A program made the position numbers and the translations under genes. From Ruminococcus sp. (GTDB lineage: Bacteria > Bacillota > Clostridia > Oscillospirales > Ruminococcaceae), in contig JAFTYF010000029.1 of assembly GCA_017461395.1 (NCBI GenBank), positions 1 through 38,126 on the forward strand: a stretch of 38,126 nucleotides of DNA, given 5' to 3'. The notes below the pieces were generated by a model that was not told the DNA's origin, searched no databases, and worked only from the letters and a program-made list of their open reading frames with translations. This document shows, one piece after another, positions 1-8,145 of this stretch (position 1 is its first letter; each line of letters begins with the position of its first letter).

Positions 1-10
1 CTTTTTCGTC

Positions 11-50
11 AATCCCCCGGAGCAGCACTCTTCGGGGGATTTATTATTAT
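11..50 (+). terminator. Hairpin terminator at left edge
   Basis: Nine-base arms AATCCCCCG (11-19) and CGGGGGATT (33-41) flank a 13-nt loop and are followed on the plus strand by TTATTATTATAC. The T-rich tail fits a plus-strand gene ending just left of the window. The hairpin also starts only a few bases after the asnB stop codon, so it may help end asnB transcription, although the minus-strand side lacks a T run. Confidence 0.6.
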
Positions 51-1876
51 ACTAAACGTATTTTATATCTTCTCAGCCAGTAGTCAAGCTGCGTGAAAAA
101 TGCTATCGTCTGCGGCAGATTCATCAGCTGACCATACCACTGAACATGGTCTTCATGTTTGAGAAGCTTTTCCAGCGCCGGACGACTTACAAGCTCTGTC
201 AGCAGACTGTCCCTGTCATCAAGAATACTGCGCAGCTTCGATGTGACCGCCTCCAGAAATGCCGGATTATGCGTCTTTGGATACGGACTTTTCTTACGGT
301 CAAGAACCTTTTCCGGCAGCCAATCCTTCATTGCTTCACGAAGAAGCCCCTTTTCCTGTCCGTTGTAATCTTTGTACTCCCAGCGCACATTGTAGAGATA
401 CTCTGCGATACGATAATCACAAAACGGCACCCTGACTTCAAGTCCGCTGAACATACTCATCCTGTCCTTGCGGTCAAGAAGATTCTGCATGAACCAGCTG
501 AAATTAAGCTGCGTCATCTCTCTCATCCGTGATTCAAGCTCGCTTTCGCCATGAAGCTTCACGGCGCTGTCGGCTGTTTTTCTATACGCACTGTATACAT
601 AATCCTCTGCATCAATTTTCCGGATGTAATCCTCACCGAGAAATGTTTTGCGGTATGCCGTACTCTGCGCCCACGGAAATCCATCTGTCATGCGGATATC
701 CTCATCACGATACCACGGATATCCGCCGAATATTTCATCGGCACATTCGCCGGAAAGAGCAACTGTTCCGTATTTTTTTATCTCACGGCAAAGCAGCAGC
801 ATAGACGAGTCAACATCAGCCATTCCGGGAAGCCCTCTTGCTTCAACTGCTTCATCAAGAGCATTGACAAGCTCCGGCGTATCGACCACAAGCCAGTGAT
901 GATCGCTGCCAAGGTATTCAGCCATGCACCTTATATATTCGGGATCGCTGTTTGGCTGAAAATGGCTTTTTATGAAGAATTTGTCGTTATCTCGGTAATC
1001 AACAGAAAATGTACTCAGCGTCTTGCCTTGTTTTCTGAATTCATCCGCCGCAATGCTTGATATCAGACTCGAATCAAGACCGCCCGAAAGAAATGTACAC
1101 ACCGGAACATCAGACACAAGCTGACGGCGTATCGAATCAAGAAGAAGCTCACGGACGTGCTCGGCTGTCTGATCAAATGTCTCGTCCAGCGGATATGCAC
1201 GGAGCCGCCAATATTCCTCCAGCTTCAGCCCACGCTCGCTGTAGAAGCCTCTCCAACCAGGCATGATTTCCTTTACGCCACTGATAACTCCGCAGCCGGG
1301 AGTTCTTCCGGGAGCCATAAGTATCAGCTCTGCCGCACCGTTTTCGTCTATTTCATGAGGAATATCTGGATGCTCCAGCAGTACCGGCAGCTCAGACGCA
1401 AAAATCAGCTTGTCGCCGGTATCATAATAAAAAAGCGGCTTTACACCTATCCTGTCTCTCGCAAGAAAAACACTGTGTTCGTGCTCGTCATAGACAGCAA
1501 ATGCGAATATCCCGTTGAAGCGGTCAACACATGATTTTCCCCATTTGATGTAGCTTTTCAGCACCACCTCGGTATCAGAGGACGTCTCAAAATCAAAATC
1601 CGTCTCAAGTTCGTCACGAAGCTCACCAGTATTATAAAGCTCGCCATTATAAACAATAATGTAATTTTTTTCTCCGATTGAACAGCTCATCGGTTGACGT
1701 CCTCCGGAAATATCAATAACCGCCAGTCTCGTATGGATAAGCGCAGCCTCACGAGTAAGAACGATTCCACGCTGGTCGGGCCCGCGATGTATCATCGCCC
1801 GCTGCATTTTCTCGTATATCTTCATGTCACTGCGCATATCCTCAGAAAAGCTTATGGCTCCTGCAATTCCGCACAT
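47..1876 (-). CDS. asnB: Asparagine synthase (glutamine-hydrolysing)
   Basis: Cytoplasmic enzyme that converts aspartate, glutamine and ATP to asparagine, glutamate, AMP and PPi. The protein has 609 aa, a usual length for AsnB. It opens with MCGIAG, so Cys2 becomes the N-terminal nucleophile of the class II glutaminase domain (about residues 1-210, with RGPDQRG and the YNGELYN motif). The synthetase domain follows, with the PP-loop SGGLDSS near residue 265 and a conserved SGECADEIFGGY segment. The start is preceded by a strong GGAGGAGA ribosome binding site. The DUF4317 gene lies 81 nt upstream on the same strand, so the two may share a transcript, but no clear promoter was found between them. 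Intact and confidently assigned by motif. Confidence 0.95.
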   Translation of the reverse strand: MCGIAGAISFSEDMRSDMKIYEKMQRAMIHRGPDQRGIVLTREAALIHTRLAVIDISGGRQPMSCSIGEKNYIIVYNGELYNTGELRDELETDFDFETSSDTEVVLKSYIKWGKSCVDRFNGIFAFAVYDEHEHSVFLARDRIGVKPLFYYDTGDKLIFASELPVLLEHPDIPHEIDENGAAELILMAPGRTPGCGVISGVKEIMPGWRGFYSERGLKLEEYWRLRAYPLDETFDQTAEHVRELLLDSIRRQLVSDVPVCTFLSGGLDSSLISSIAADEFRKQGKTLSTFSVDYRDNDKFFIKSHFQPNSDPEYIRCMAEYLGSDHHWLVVDTPELVNALDEAVEARGLPGMADVDSSMLLLCREIKKYGTVALSGECADEIFGGYPWYRDEDIRMTDGFPWAQSTAYRKTFLGEDYIRKIDAEDYVYSAYRKTADSAVKLHGESELESRMREMTQLNFSWFMQNLLDRKDRMSMFSGLEVRVPFCDYRIAEYLYNVRWEYKDYNGQEKGLLREAMKDWLPEKVLDRKKSPYPKTHNPAFLEAVTSKLRSILDDRDSLLTELVSRPALEKLLKHEDHVQWYGQLMNLPQTIAFFTQLDYWLRRYKIRLV

Positions 1877-1957
1877 ACTATCTCCTCCGTAATCTGGTGT
1901 CGCACCATGCAGACCGGTGCCATATAAAGTATATGCGGAAGCGGTCAGAATTATGAA

Positions 1958-3088
1958 TTATCCAAGTGTTACAGGCAAACCATTTATCTCGATTGTAGGA
2001 TCGTCAATGTCGATGAGAAGACATCTTCTTCCGTCCACAACGCTTGTGCGTACCTTGTCGGCAGCGGAAGGCTTGATATTCACGGTGATTCCGGGCGAAG
2101 AAAGAACAGTCTTTGTCTCTACAAGATTTACAGCGGTAAGGGGCGCATTTCCGCAGACCTTTTCGTATACAGGCTGAACCATATCCACACGCTCCTGCGG
2201 CAGACCTGCGTCAATGAAGATATCCCTGAGCTTATTCGGCTCAATAACAACTTTGTCGGTTTCATCCTTGCATTCCTCGACAACATCGCTGATTTTTTCG
2301 TTCACTGTTTTTATGAGCATATAGTCAAGATCATCGCCGGCAACACTTTTGAGAATGCTCTGGAAATTAGCCTTTTCGTTATCAGCTGACATCACGAAAT
2401 TACAGCCGAGAACGTTCTCAACGATCGAAATATCAGGAGAATTTGCTGATTTTGTGTAGTACATAACATGATTGATATCACTGCTTCTGTTGCTGAAAAC
2501 AGGGAACAAAAAACCGTCGGACGGCGATTTGCTTATGATAAGCTCCGTATTTACCTTCTTGGTGATCTCGTTGTTGAAGGAATCGAAAATAAAGCCGTCG
2601 CTTCCGGTATTTACAGGGCAGAGTGCAGTAAGTATGTAGCGGTAGACTTCATCTTCACCGTCGGAAAATTCGTCGTTTTTGTCCTTGCGTCTGATTGTGT
2701 ATGTACAATATGCGGTCAGTACGGCAAAAGGTCCCTCGCAAACTCTGTTGTTTGCGATGTGATTGAGGAAATCCTCGCAGACCGTTTCATCCTTCAGCTC
2801 GGATTTAAGAAGTGTATACAGGATATTCTGCGGCTTGCCTTCTTCATACGCTTCGTTTGGAAATTCATACTCCACAAAAGACTTTCCCACGTTGGTGTTG
2901 AGAACTTTTTTGAGAGTTTCCTCGTAGACATCGTGCTCCTCAACGGACATGGTGAGACATGAGTTTATCTGGTGACAGCGGAGATTCTTCTCGGCGTCGA
3001 TAAAGCCTGTAAGAAGCCTTTCCATGATGAAAAATCCGCTTTTATCTGAAAAATTCTTTTTTATTTCTGCTGTTTCCTTTTTATTCAT
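1958..3088 (-). CDS. DUF4317 domain-containing protein
   Basis: A 376-aa soluble protein beginning MNKKETAEIKKNF, which I recognise as the clostridial DUF4317 family. Its function is not known. No signal peptide or membrane segment is visible. The sequence is acidic and has no obvious catalytic motif. The ATG is preceded by AAAGGAA at about 10 nt, and a TATAAT box lies about 35 nt upstream of the start. The gene is followed on the same strand by asnB and is divergent from the GHL10 lipoprotein. Family assignment comes from the N-terminal pattern and overall look; a role cannot be inferred from these neighbours. Confidence 0.8.
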   Translation of the reverse strand: MNKKETAEIKKNFSDKSGFFIMERLLTGFIDAEKNLRCHQINSCLTMSVEEHDVYEETLKKVLNTNVGKSFVEYEFPNEAYEEGKPQNILYTLLKSELKDETVCEDFLNHIANNRVCEGPFAVLTAYCTYTIRRKDKNDEFSDGEDEVYRYILTALCPVNTGSDGFIFDSFNNEITKKVNTELIISKSPSDGFLFPVFSNRSSDINHVMYYTKSANSPDISIVENVLGCNFVMSADNEKANFQSILKSVAGDDLDYMLIKTVNEKISDVVEECKDETDKVVIEPNKLRDIFIDAGLPQERVDMVQPVYEKVCGNAPLTAVNLVETKTVLSSPGITVNIKPSAADKVRTSVVDGRRCLLIDIDDPTIEINGLPVTLG

Positions 3089-3120
3089 TTCTGGTATTCC
3101 TTTCTTTTATTGCTTCACCA

Positions 3121-3126
3121 ATTATA
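3121..3126 (-). promoter_or_regulatory. -10 box for the DUF4317 gene
   Basis: A perfect TATAAT on the minus strand, about 33 nt before the DUF4317 start codon. No good -35 hexamer is present at 16-18 nt; the best candidates are CTGCTT or TGCTTT. Placement supports it, sequence only partly. Confidence 0.4.
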
Positions 3127-3281
3127 CCTTGCACAAAAGACAAAAGCAGAAAGGAAATTTATCAAGGAAGGAAAACGCAGGAATGCTGCCGCATTTCAAG
3201 TCTTTCTGACACAGAGAAATTTTCTTTATGCCGAGTATTTGACGGCAAGGTTTAGTTGGGGGAGCAATAGTCGGTTATTTT

Positions 3282-3322
3282 AGGCAATACCGTACAAGCT
3301 TTGTGCGGTATTGCCTTTATTA
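3282..3322 (+). terminator. Strong orphan terminator hairpin
   Basis: A 16-bp stem (arms 3282-3297 and 3301-3316, one G-U pair) closes on a 3-nt loop GCT. It is followed on the plus strand by TTATTATAC, while the minus-strand side is not T-rich. No plus-strand gene lies upstream of it, because the DUF4317 gene runs the other way. It either terminates an unseen small transcript or insulates the lipoprotein gene. Confidence 0.55.
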
Positions 3323-3341
3323 TACATCATTGCCGGATTTT

Positions 3342-3370
3342 TTGCAAGCAGAATTTTCTGCTGAAATAAT
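3342..3370 (+). promoter_or_regulatory. Promoter of lipoprotein gene with palindrome in spacer
   Basis: TTGCAA (3342-3347), a 17-nt spacer and AATAAT (3365-3370), 33 nt before the start codon. The spacer contains the 16-nt perfect palindrome AGCAGAATTTTCTGCT at 3347-3362, a plausible repressor operator. Confidence 0.5.
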
Positions 3371-3403
3371 GAATATACATTAAAAAAACGAAAGGATATC
3401 CCC

Positions 3404-4555
3404 ATGAAATTTCTCTTATTTCTGCTTTTACCGCTTATTTTCTGCTCATGCAGTTCCCACGTCAGCAAAAATTCCGCAAGCTCAAATATCCCCGTCACAT
3501 CCTACATTCAGGACTTTGAACATCTTCATATGGACGTATCGGAGGAATATTCCCCCGTAAACTACAGCTATCAGACCGGTCAGTGGTTCCCGTATATGCA
3601 GTACGAGGAGTTTATGTACGGCAAATCGGCAGAAGAATTCCGCAGTGCTGTCCGTGAACGCTTCACACAGGCAAAAAACAATGGGATAAACACAGTATAT
3701 CTACACATTCACCCTTGCGGCGACGCTTATTATGAATCGGAGATCTTCCCGAAAGGCGTTTTCCTTGACGGTGATTACGATCCTCTTGCAATAATGCTGG
3801 AGGAAGCTCACAATCTCGGACTTTCAGCTCACGGCTGGCTGAATCCTCTGCGCTGTCAGACGGCTCAGCAAATGGCTGACCTTCCAGATGATTTCATAAT
3901 AAAAAAGTGGACTGAGGATAAAGAACGTCCCGTTGCAAAGCTTGTCGGCGACCGCTGGTATCTCGATCCATCATACCCTGAAACTGCTGAGCTTCTCAGC
4001 AAATGCGTAACGGAGCTTCTTGAAAATTACGAACTGGACGGAATCCACATTGACGATTATTTTTACCCCACAACGGACGAGAATTTCGACAAGGCTGAGT
4101 TTCAGAGAAGCGGCAGAACTGATCTTGCGCAGTGGCGGCTTTCCAACTGCACACGTCTTGTCAGAACTATCTATGATTCGGTAAAATCTCATGATGATCG
4201 TCTTCCTTTCGGCATAAGTCCTCAGGGAAATATCGAGGCAAATTATACTTCTCAGTACGCCGACGTGAAGCTTTGGGCAGGCAGCGAAGGTTACTGTGAT
4301 TACATTGTACCGCAGATTTACTTCGGATTTGAGAATGCTGCGTGTCCGTTTGAACCAACTCTCCGCCGCTGGGAGGAGCTTCGCGGTGACAGTCCTGTAA
4401 AACTGATAATCGGACTTGCTGCCTACAAACAGGGAAAATACGACAAATGGGCAGGAATTTCCGGCGAAAACGAATGGATAGACAACCCCGATATTATCAG
4501 CCGTCAGATCGAACTCGTGAAATCATCCTCCGCAGACGGATATGCCTTATACTGA
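3404..4555 (+). CDS. Glycosyl-hydrolase-like (GHL10) lipoprotein, end probably frameshifted
   Basis: A 383-aa exported lipoprotein. Residues 1-13 form a hydrophobic signal peptide, and the likely lipobox is FCSC with Cys16 as the lipidated residue. The rest resembles the GHL10/YngK family (PF02638, a TIM-barrel glycoside-hydrolase-like fold). Visible motifs are the NGINTVYLHIHP strand, an HGWLNP segment, DGIHIDDYFYP with acidic residues and VPQIYFG. The substrate is probably a cell-wall or other polysaccharide, but this is inference. AAAGGA precedes the ATG. The protein stops at GYALY, whereas family members usually continue for a few more residues. The +1 frame reads DVFCDKSAAIMKNSY and then a stop at 4599-4601, so a small indel near 4553 is likely. 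Confidence 0.75.
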   Translation: MKFLLFLLLPLIFCSCSSHVSKNSASSNIPVTSYIQDFEHLHMDVSEEYSPVNYSYQTGQWFPYMQYEEFMYGKSAEEFRSAVRERFTQAKNNGINTVYLHIHPCGDAYYESEIFPKGVFLDGDYDPLAIMLEEAHNLGLSAHGWLNPLRCQTAQQMADLPDDFIIKKWTEDKERPVAKLVGDRWYLDPSYPETAELLSKCVTELLENYELDGIHIDDYFYPTTDENFDKAEFQRSGRTDLAQWRLSNCTRLVRTIYDSVKSHDDRLPFGISPQGNIEANYTSQYADVKLWAGSEGYCDYIVPQIYFGFENAACPFEPTLRRWEELRGDSPVKLIIGLAAYKQGKYDKWAGISGENEWIDNPDIISRQIELVKSSSADGYALY

Positions 4556-4605
4556 TGTATTCTGTGACAAATCCGCCGCAATTATGAAAAATTCCTACTA
4601 AGTTA

Positions 4606-4634
4606 TTGCAAATTTCTATAAAATAGTATATAAT
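4606..4634 (+). promoter_or_regulatory. Promoter of cysK-family gene
   Basis: TTGCAA (4606-4611), an exact 17-nt spacer and TATAAT (4629-4634). The predicted leader is only about 25 nt, leaving no room for an upstream riboswitch or T-box. Confidence 0.75.
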
Positions 4635-4666
4635 AGTAATGCAGTTTTTTTAAGGAGAATTTTCAG

Positions 4667-5599
4667 ATGATTTACAACAATATCATAGAAGCAATGGGGC
4701 ATACCCCGATGATAAAGCTCAACCGCATGAATAAACCCGGAAATGCAGATGTTCTGGTAAAATTTGAAGGTCTTAACGTTGGCGGTTCAATAAAGACAAG
4801 AACAGCATACAATATGATACGCAATGCTGAGCGTGAAGGAAAAATTAATAAGGATACTATTATTGTGGAACCTACAAGCGGAAATCAGGGAATCGGTCTT
4901 GCTCTTGTGGGTGCTGTAAGGGGCTACAAAACTATAATCATTATGCCAGATTCCGTCAGCGAGGAACGCAGAAAGCTCGTGCGCCACTACGGTGCAGATG
5001 TAATACTTATTCATGATGCCGGCGATATCGGAAAATGTATCGAGGAGTGTCTTAATACTGCCCTCAGAATGGCAGCAGAAAACGAAAATGTCTTTGTTCC
5101 TCAGCAGTTTGCAAATCCTAATAATATCTATGCTCATAAGTACCACACTGCCCTTGAAATTCTTGAACAGACCGCCGGAAGAATCGACGGCTTCTGCTCC
5201 GGAATCGGTACAGGCGGAACTATAACAGGTATAGGCGAAGCTCTCAGGGCACAGTACCCTGACCTCGAAATATGGGCTGTTGAACCGGAAAATGCCGCTA
5301 TTCTCGCTGGTGGAACTATCGGAACTCATCTTCAGATGGGAATCGGTGACGGCATTATCCCCGATATTCTCAATACGAAAATCTACGATAATATCTATAT
5401 CGTAAGCGACGAAGAAGCTATTCAGACCGCAAGAGATCTTGCTTCAAAGGAAGGTATCATGTGCGGAATTTCCAGCGGCACGAATGTTGCTGCTGCTCTG
5501 AAATTAGCCGAAAAACTCGGCGAAGGAAAAACCGTTGTTACTATCCTTCCGGATACAGCAGAACGCTATTTTTCAACACCACTTTTCGAAAACCATTAA
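4667..5599 (+). CDS. cysK: Cysteine synthase family PLP enzyme
   Basis: Fold-type II PLP enzyme of 310 aa, the usual CysK length. The family makes cysteine from O-acetylserine and sulfide in the cytoplasm. The PLP lysine is Lys43 in GGSIKTRTA, and the phosphate-binding loop is GIGTGGTITG. The substrate-carboxylate loop reads TSGNQG instead of the usual TSGNTG, and the lysine motif has KTR instead of KDR. Similar variants are, as far as I recall, common in clostridial homologues, so the exact acceptor or nucleophile may differ from classical CysK. The gene stands alone between its own promoter and a bidirectional terminator shared with uvrC. The ATG is preceded by AAGGAGAA. The family is certain; the symbol less so. 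Confidence 0.85.
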   Translation: MIYNNIIEAMGHTPMIKLNRMNKPGNADVLVKFEGLNVGGSIKTRTAYNMIRNAEREGKINKDTIIVEPTSGNQGIGLALVGAVRGYKTIIIMPDSVSEERRKLVRHYGADVILIHDAGDIGKCIEECLNTALRMAAENENVFVPQQFANPNNIYAHKYHTALEILEQTAGRIDGFCSGIGTGGTITGIGEALRAQYPDLEIWAVEPENAAILAGGTIGTHLQMGIGDGIIPDILNTKIYDNIYIVSDEEAIQTARDLASKEGIMCGISSGTNVAAALKLAEKLGEGKTVVTILPDTAERYFSTPLFENH

Positions 5600-5632
5600 A
5601 AAAAGGACGACCGCAATGGTCGTCCTTTTTTA
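5598..5632. terminator. Bidirectional terminator between cysK and uvrC
   Basis: Arms GGACGACC (5605-5612) and GGTCGTCC (5618-5625) enclose loop GCAAT, with an A run before and a T run after. It serves the convergent genes on both strands. Confidence 0.9.
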
Positions 5633-5643
5633 CAGGTAATATA

Positions 5644-7467
5644 TTACTCACCATGAATCAGTCTCCACAGTTCCGTTCCTATTTCCTGAGAAACTCCGGC
5701 GGCTGCAGCAAGTTCTTCCGGCGAAGCATTACTCAGGTTTTCCTTTGTCTTATACTTCATCATAAGCTTTGCCGCCTTTTTTTCACCTATTCCACGGACT
5801 GATGTCAATTCCGAAGCATAGGTTTTCTTTTTATGCCTTGAATGCATGAAGCTTACGGAATATCTATGAACCTCGTCCTGTATCCTCGTCACGAGGTTGA
5901 AAACGGATTTCAGCTCATTTATCTGAATTTCCCTGCCCTCAGCGGCGATCGCTCTTGTACGGTGCTTATTATCCTTGACCATTCCGAAAACAGGAATATC
6001 CAGCCCCAGCTCACATATCACCGGCTCAACTGCATGGACGTGACCTTTTCCGCCGTCAAGGAGTATCAGGTCAGGCGTGCGGGTGAAATACTCATCGCCC
6101 TCACCGGAAACAATATGCATAAGCCTGCGCCGCAGAACCTCCTGCATACTGCCATAGTCGTTCTGATACTGCTGTTCCTTTATTGTGAACCGCTTGTAAG
6201 CCTTTTTCAGCGGTCTGCCGTCCTCGAACACGACCATTCCGGCTACCATTGATTCTGACGACAGGTTCGAGATATCATACGCTTCGATATACTTCGGTGT
6301 TTTTTTCAGTCCGAGACTTCGTCCAAGCTGTTCAAGAGCCATAACTTCCTTGCCGGTTCGGTTGTTTTTCAAAGCGGCGTATTCTGCGCTGTTGTTTTTC
6401 GCAAGACGCAGAAGCTCCGACTGCTTTCCTTTCTGAGGAACGTGAAATTTCACCTTATGCCCTGCCTGATTTTCCATAAGTTCTTCAAGCAGAACTGATT
6501 CTGCCGGAAGATTTTCCGTCACGACCGATTTCGGGATATCGCTTCTGCCGTAGTAGAACTGCATCAGGAACATACTCAATATATCCTCTCCGGAATCAGG
6601 CTTCTCAAACTCAAAGACAGCCTTATCATAGAGCCGGCTTTCACGGTACATCAGCACGGAAATAAATAGTATATCGTCAAATTCTGCGATTCCAACAACA
6701 TCTGCAGACTCAACAACGCTGTTGATGATCTTTTGTTTTTCGGACGCTTTTTTCACAGCGATTATCCTGTCACGAAGCAGAGCTGCTTTCTCAAAATCAA
6801 GATTTTCCGCTGCTTGTTCCATTTCCTGCTGCATACGCTCAACAGATTCTATGCTGCCGTTTTTTATAAATTCCACCGCCTGAGCGACGGTATTTCCGTA
6901 CTCTTCACGGCTGATTTTTCCACGGCAAAGTCCCATGCAGTTCCTGATATGATAATTCAGACATGGTCTGCCTTTGCCGAAATCCCTCGGAAAAACCTTT
7001 GAACAGGTCGGAAGCATGAACACACGATTCGCCTCGTTTACAGCCTCCTTTGTGATAAATCCGCTTGTGTAGGGACCAAGATATTTTCCGGCTTCCTTTG
7101 TATTTTTTTCCGTAGTTATCCTCGGAAATTCTCCGTCTGATATCCTAATATAATGATATCCCTTGTCGTCCTTAAGCAGAATATTATACTTCGGCTTGTG
7201 CTGTTTTATGAGACTGCACTCCAGAAGCAAGGCTTCATATTCGCTGTCCGTGACGATGAAATCGTAGTCAAAAACATTCGATACCATCGCCGCAACCTTC
7301 GGTGTATGATCAGGATTTTCACGGAAATAGCTGCTCACCCTGTTGCGGAGATTTTTTGCCTTTCCGATGTAAATAATCGCGCTTTCCTTGTTTTTCATTA
7401 TATAAACGCCGGGCGAAGATGTCAGCTTCGAGGTTTTTTCACGAAGATAAGGAAGTCTCGGATTCAT
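5644..7467 (-). CDS. uvrC: Excinuclease ABC subunit C
   Basis: Nucleotide-excision-repair endonuclease subunit that makes the dual incision around DNA lesions after UvrA and UvrB have loaded. The 607-aa protein has the family order: a GIY-YIG nuclease domain (GVYIMKN and YIGKAKNLRNR within residues 1-100), a UVR motif that contacts UvrB (about residues 200-240), an RNase-H-like second nuclease domain (EAYDISN and LILLDGGKGH) and a C-terminal helix-hairpin-helix (LTSVRGIGEKKAAKLM). The length matches the family. It starts 11 nt after the BECR-like gene, so the two are probably co-transcribed. No separate promoter was seen. Confidence 0.96.
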   Translation of the reverse strand: MNPRLPYLREKTSKLTSSPGVYIMKNKESAIIYIGKAKNLRNRVSSYFRENPDHTPKVAAMVSNVFDYDFIVTDSEYEALLLECSLIKQHKPKYNILLKDDKGYHYIRISDGEFPRITTEKNTKEAGKYLGPYTSGFITKEAVNEANRVFMLPTCSKVFPRDFGKGRPCLNYHIRNCMGLCRGKISREEYGNTVAQAVEFIKNGSIESVERMQQEMEQAAENLDFEKAALLRDRIIAVKKASEKQKIINSVVESADVVGIAEFDDILFISVLMYRESRLYDKAVFEFEKPDSGEDILSMFLMQFYYGRSDIPKSVVTENLPAESVLLEELMENQAGHKVKFHVPQKGKQSELLRLAKNNSAEYAALKNNRTGKEVMALEQLGRSLGLKKTPKYIEAYDISNLSSESMVAGMVVFEDGRPLKKAYKRFTIKEQQYQNDYGSMQEVLRRRLMHIVSGEGDEYFTRTPDLILLDGGKGHVHAVEPVICELGLDIPVFGMVKDNKHRTRAIAAEGREIQINELKSVFNLVTRIQDEVHRYSVSFMHSRHKKKTYASELTSVRGIGEKKAAKLMMKYKTKENLSNASPEELAAAAGVSQEIGTELWRLIHGE

Positions 7468-7478
7468 TTTTTCACCGC

Positions 7479-8087
7479 CTATTGTCTGTCGAAATATTTT
7501 TTTCCGGCACTCGGTCTGAAATACGTTCTGATGTATCCATCCTGCGAAAGAACTACAAATTCATTTGTCTCCTCAAGGTAATAAACGTGGTCTTTGTCCT
7601 CAGATTCAAGCTTGTAAAGTGCGTCAGGATTGTTGATAACATCGCTTGCCCCCTTTTCGTAGTCCTCAGCAGTCCTATAGTCGAAATCGCCTTCAAACTC
7701 GCTTCCGTGCTTGCTGAAATGATCTTCCAGAAGTCTTTCCGATCTGAAATAATAGTCAACGTATGCTGCTGCCGGCTCGGTAGGAGCTTCTGTTGGCTTT
7801 GCAGTCGTTGTAACCTTTACGGTTGTCGTTGTTTTTTTCGCTTTAGTTTTTTCTGCTGTTGTTTTTGCAGTTGTTTTTACTGCGGAAGTCTTTTCAGGCT
7901 TGCTGACAGATGTCGTCTGTATTTCCTCATATTCCGCCGATATTGTCGTTGTAGTTGTCTGAATATCCGAAGAAACAGAAGACTGATCGTTATTATCGGA
8001 GGAGAGATTGATTCCGAATATCGCACCGATAAGGAGCACAAGAACCGACGCTCCTGACGCTGCAATTCCTTTAATTTTCTTGCTCAT
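7479..8087 (-). CDS. Membrane-anchored protein with possible BECR-type nuclease-like C-terminal domain
   Basis: A 202-aa protein with three parts. Residues 9-27 form one N-terminal membrane segment, residues 38-105 are a low-complexity Thr/Lys/Glu linker typical of cell-surface spacers, and residues 110-202 form a compact domain. That domain has an HFSKHG motif (His123, His127) and a SQDGYIRTYF strand (182-191). The pattern of an early His motif followed by a 'GxIxTYF' strand is reminiscent of BECR-fold (barnase/EndoU/colicin/RelE-like) toxin nucleases and related domesticated domains. This is an inference from pattern only, and no catalytic residue is proven. No immunity protein is adjacent. 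uvrC follows 11 nt downstream. If the topology is as read, the domain lies outside the cell. Confidence 0.65.
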   Translation of the reverse strand: MSKKIKGIAASGASVLVLLIGAIFGINLSSDNNDQSSVSSDIQTTTTTISAEYEEIQTTSVSKPEKTSAVKTTAKTTAEKTKAKKTTTTVKVTTTAKPTEAPTEPAAAYVDYYFRSERLLEDHFSKHGSEFEGDFDYRTAEDYEKGASDVINNPDALYKLESEDKDHVYYLEETNEFVVLSQDGYIRTYFRPSAGKKYFDRQ

Positions 8088-8112
8088 AGCTTTCCCTCTT
8101 TCACTTACAAAT

Positions 8113-8134
8113 CAAGGGGGACTCAGCCCCCTTG
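8113..8134 (-). terminator. Hairpin after DUF4340 gene, weak terminator
   Basis: Eight-base arms CAAGGGGG and CCCCCTTG flank a 6-nt loop in the 58-nt gap between the DUF4340 gene and the BECR-like gene. The following minus-strand bases, ATTTGTAAG, are not a good T run. It may be a partial terminator or an mRNA-processing or stability element that sets the level of the downstream genes. Confidence 0.45.
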
Positions 8135-8145
8135 TTCATGGTATT

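Larger units (their letters stand above)
3089..3403. other. Intergenic region between divergent genes
   Basis: This 315-nt stretch contains no convincing gene. It holds the minus-strand -10 box of the DUF4317 gene, a very stable terminator-like hairpin at 3282-3322 and the plus-strand promoter of the lipoprotein gene at 3342-3370. The part between about 3130 and 3280 has no open frame with a ribosome binding site. Because it is followed by the hairpin, it could encode a small plus-strand RNA, but no promoter for one was found. Confidence 0.5.

Noticed and set aside
3280-3498. A 72-aa minus-strand frame between the DUF4317 and lipoprotein genes
   Set aside because: It runs through the terminator hairpin and the lipoprotein signal peptide on the opposite strand and has no ribosome binding site.
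7419-8057. A 212-aa plus-strand frame rich in Cys, Arg and Phe
   Set aside because: It is the complement of the Thr-rich linker of the BECR-like gene; the odd composition is a mirror effect.
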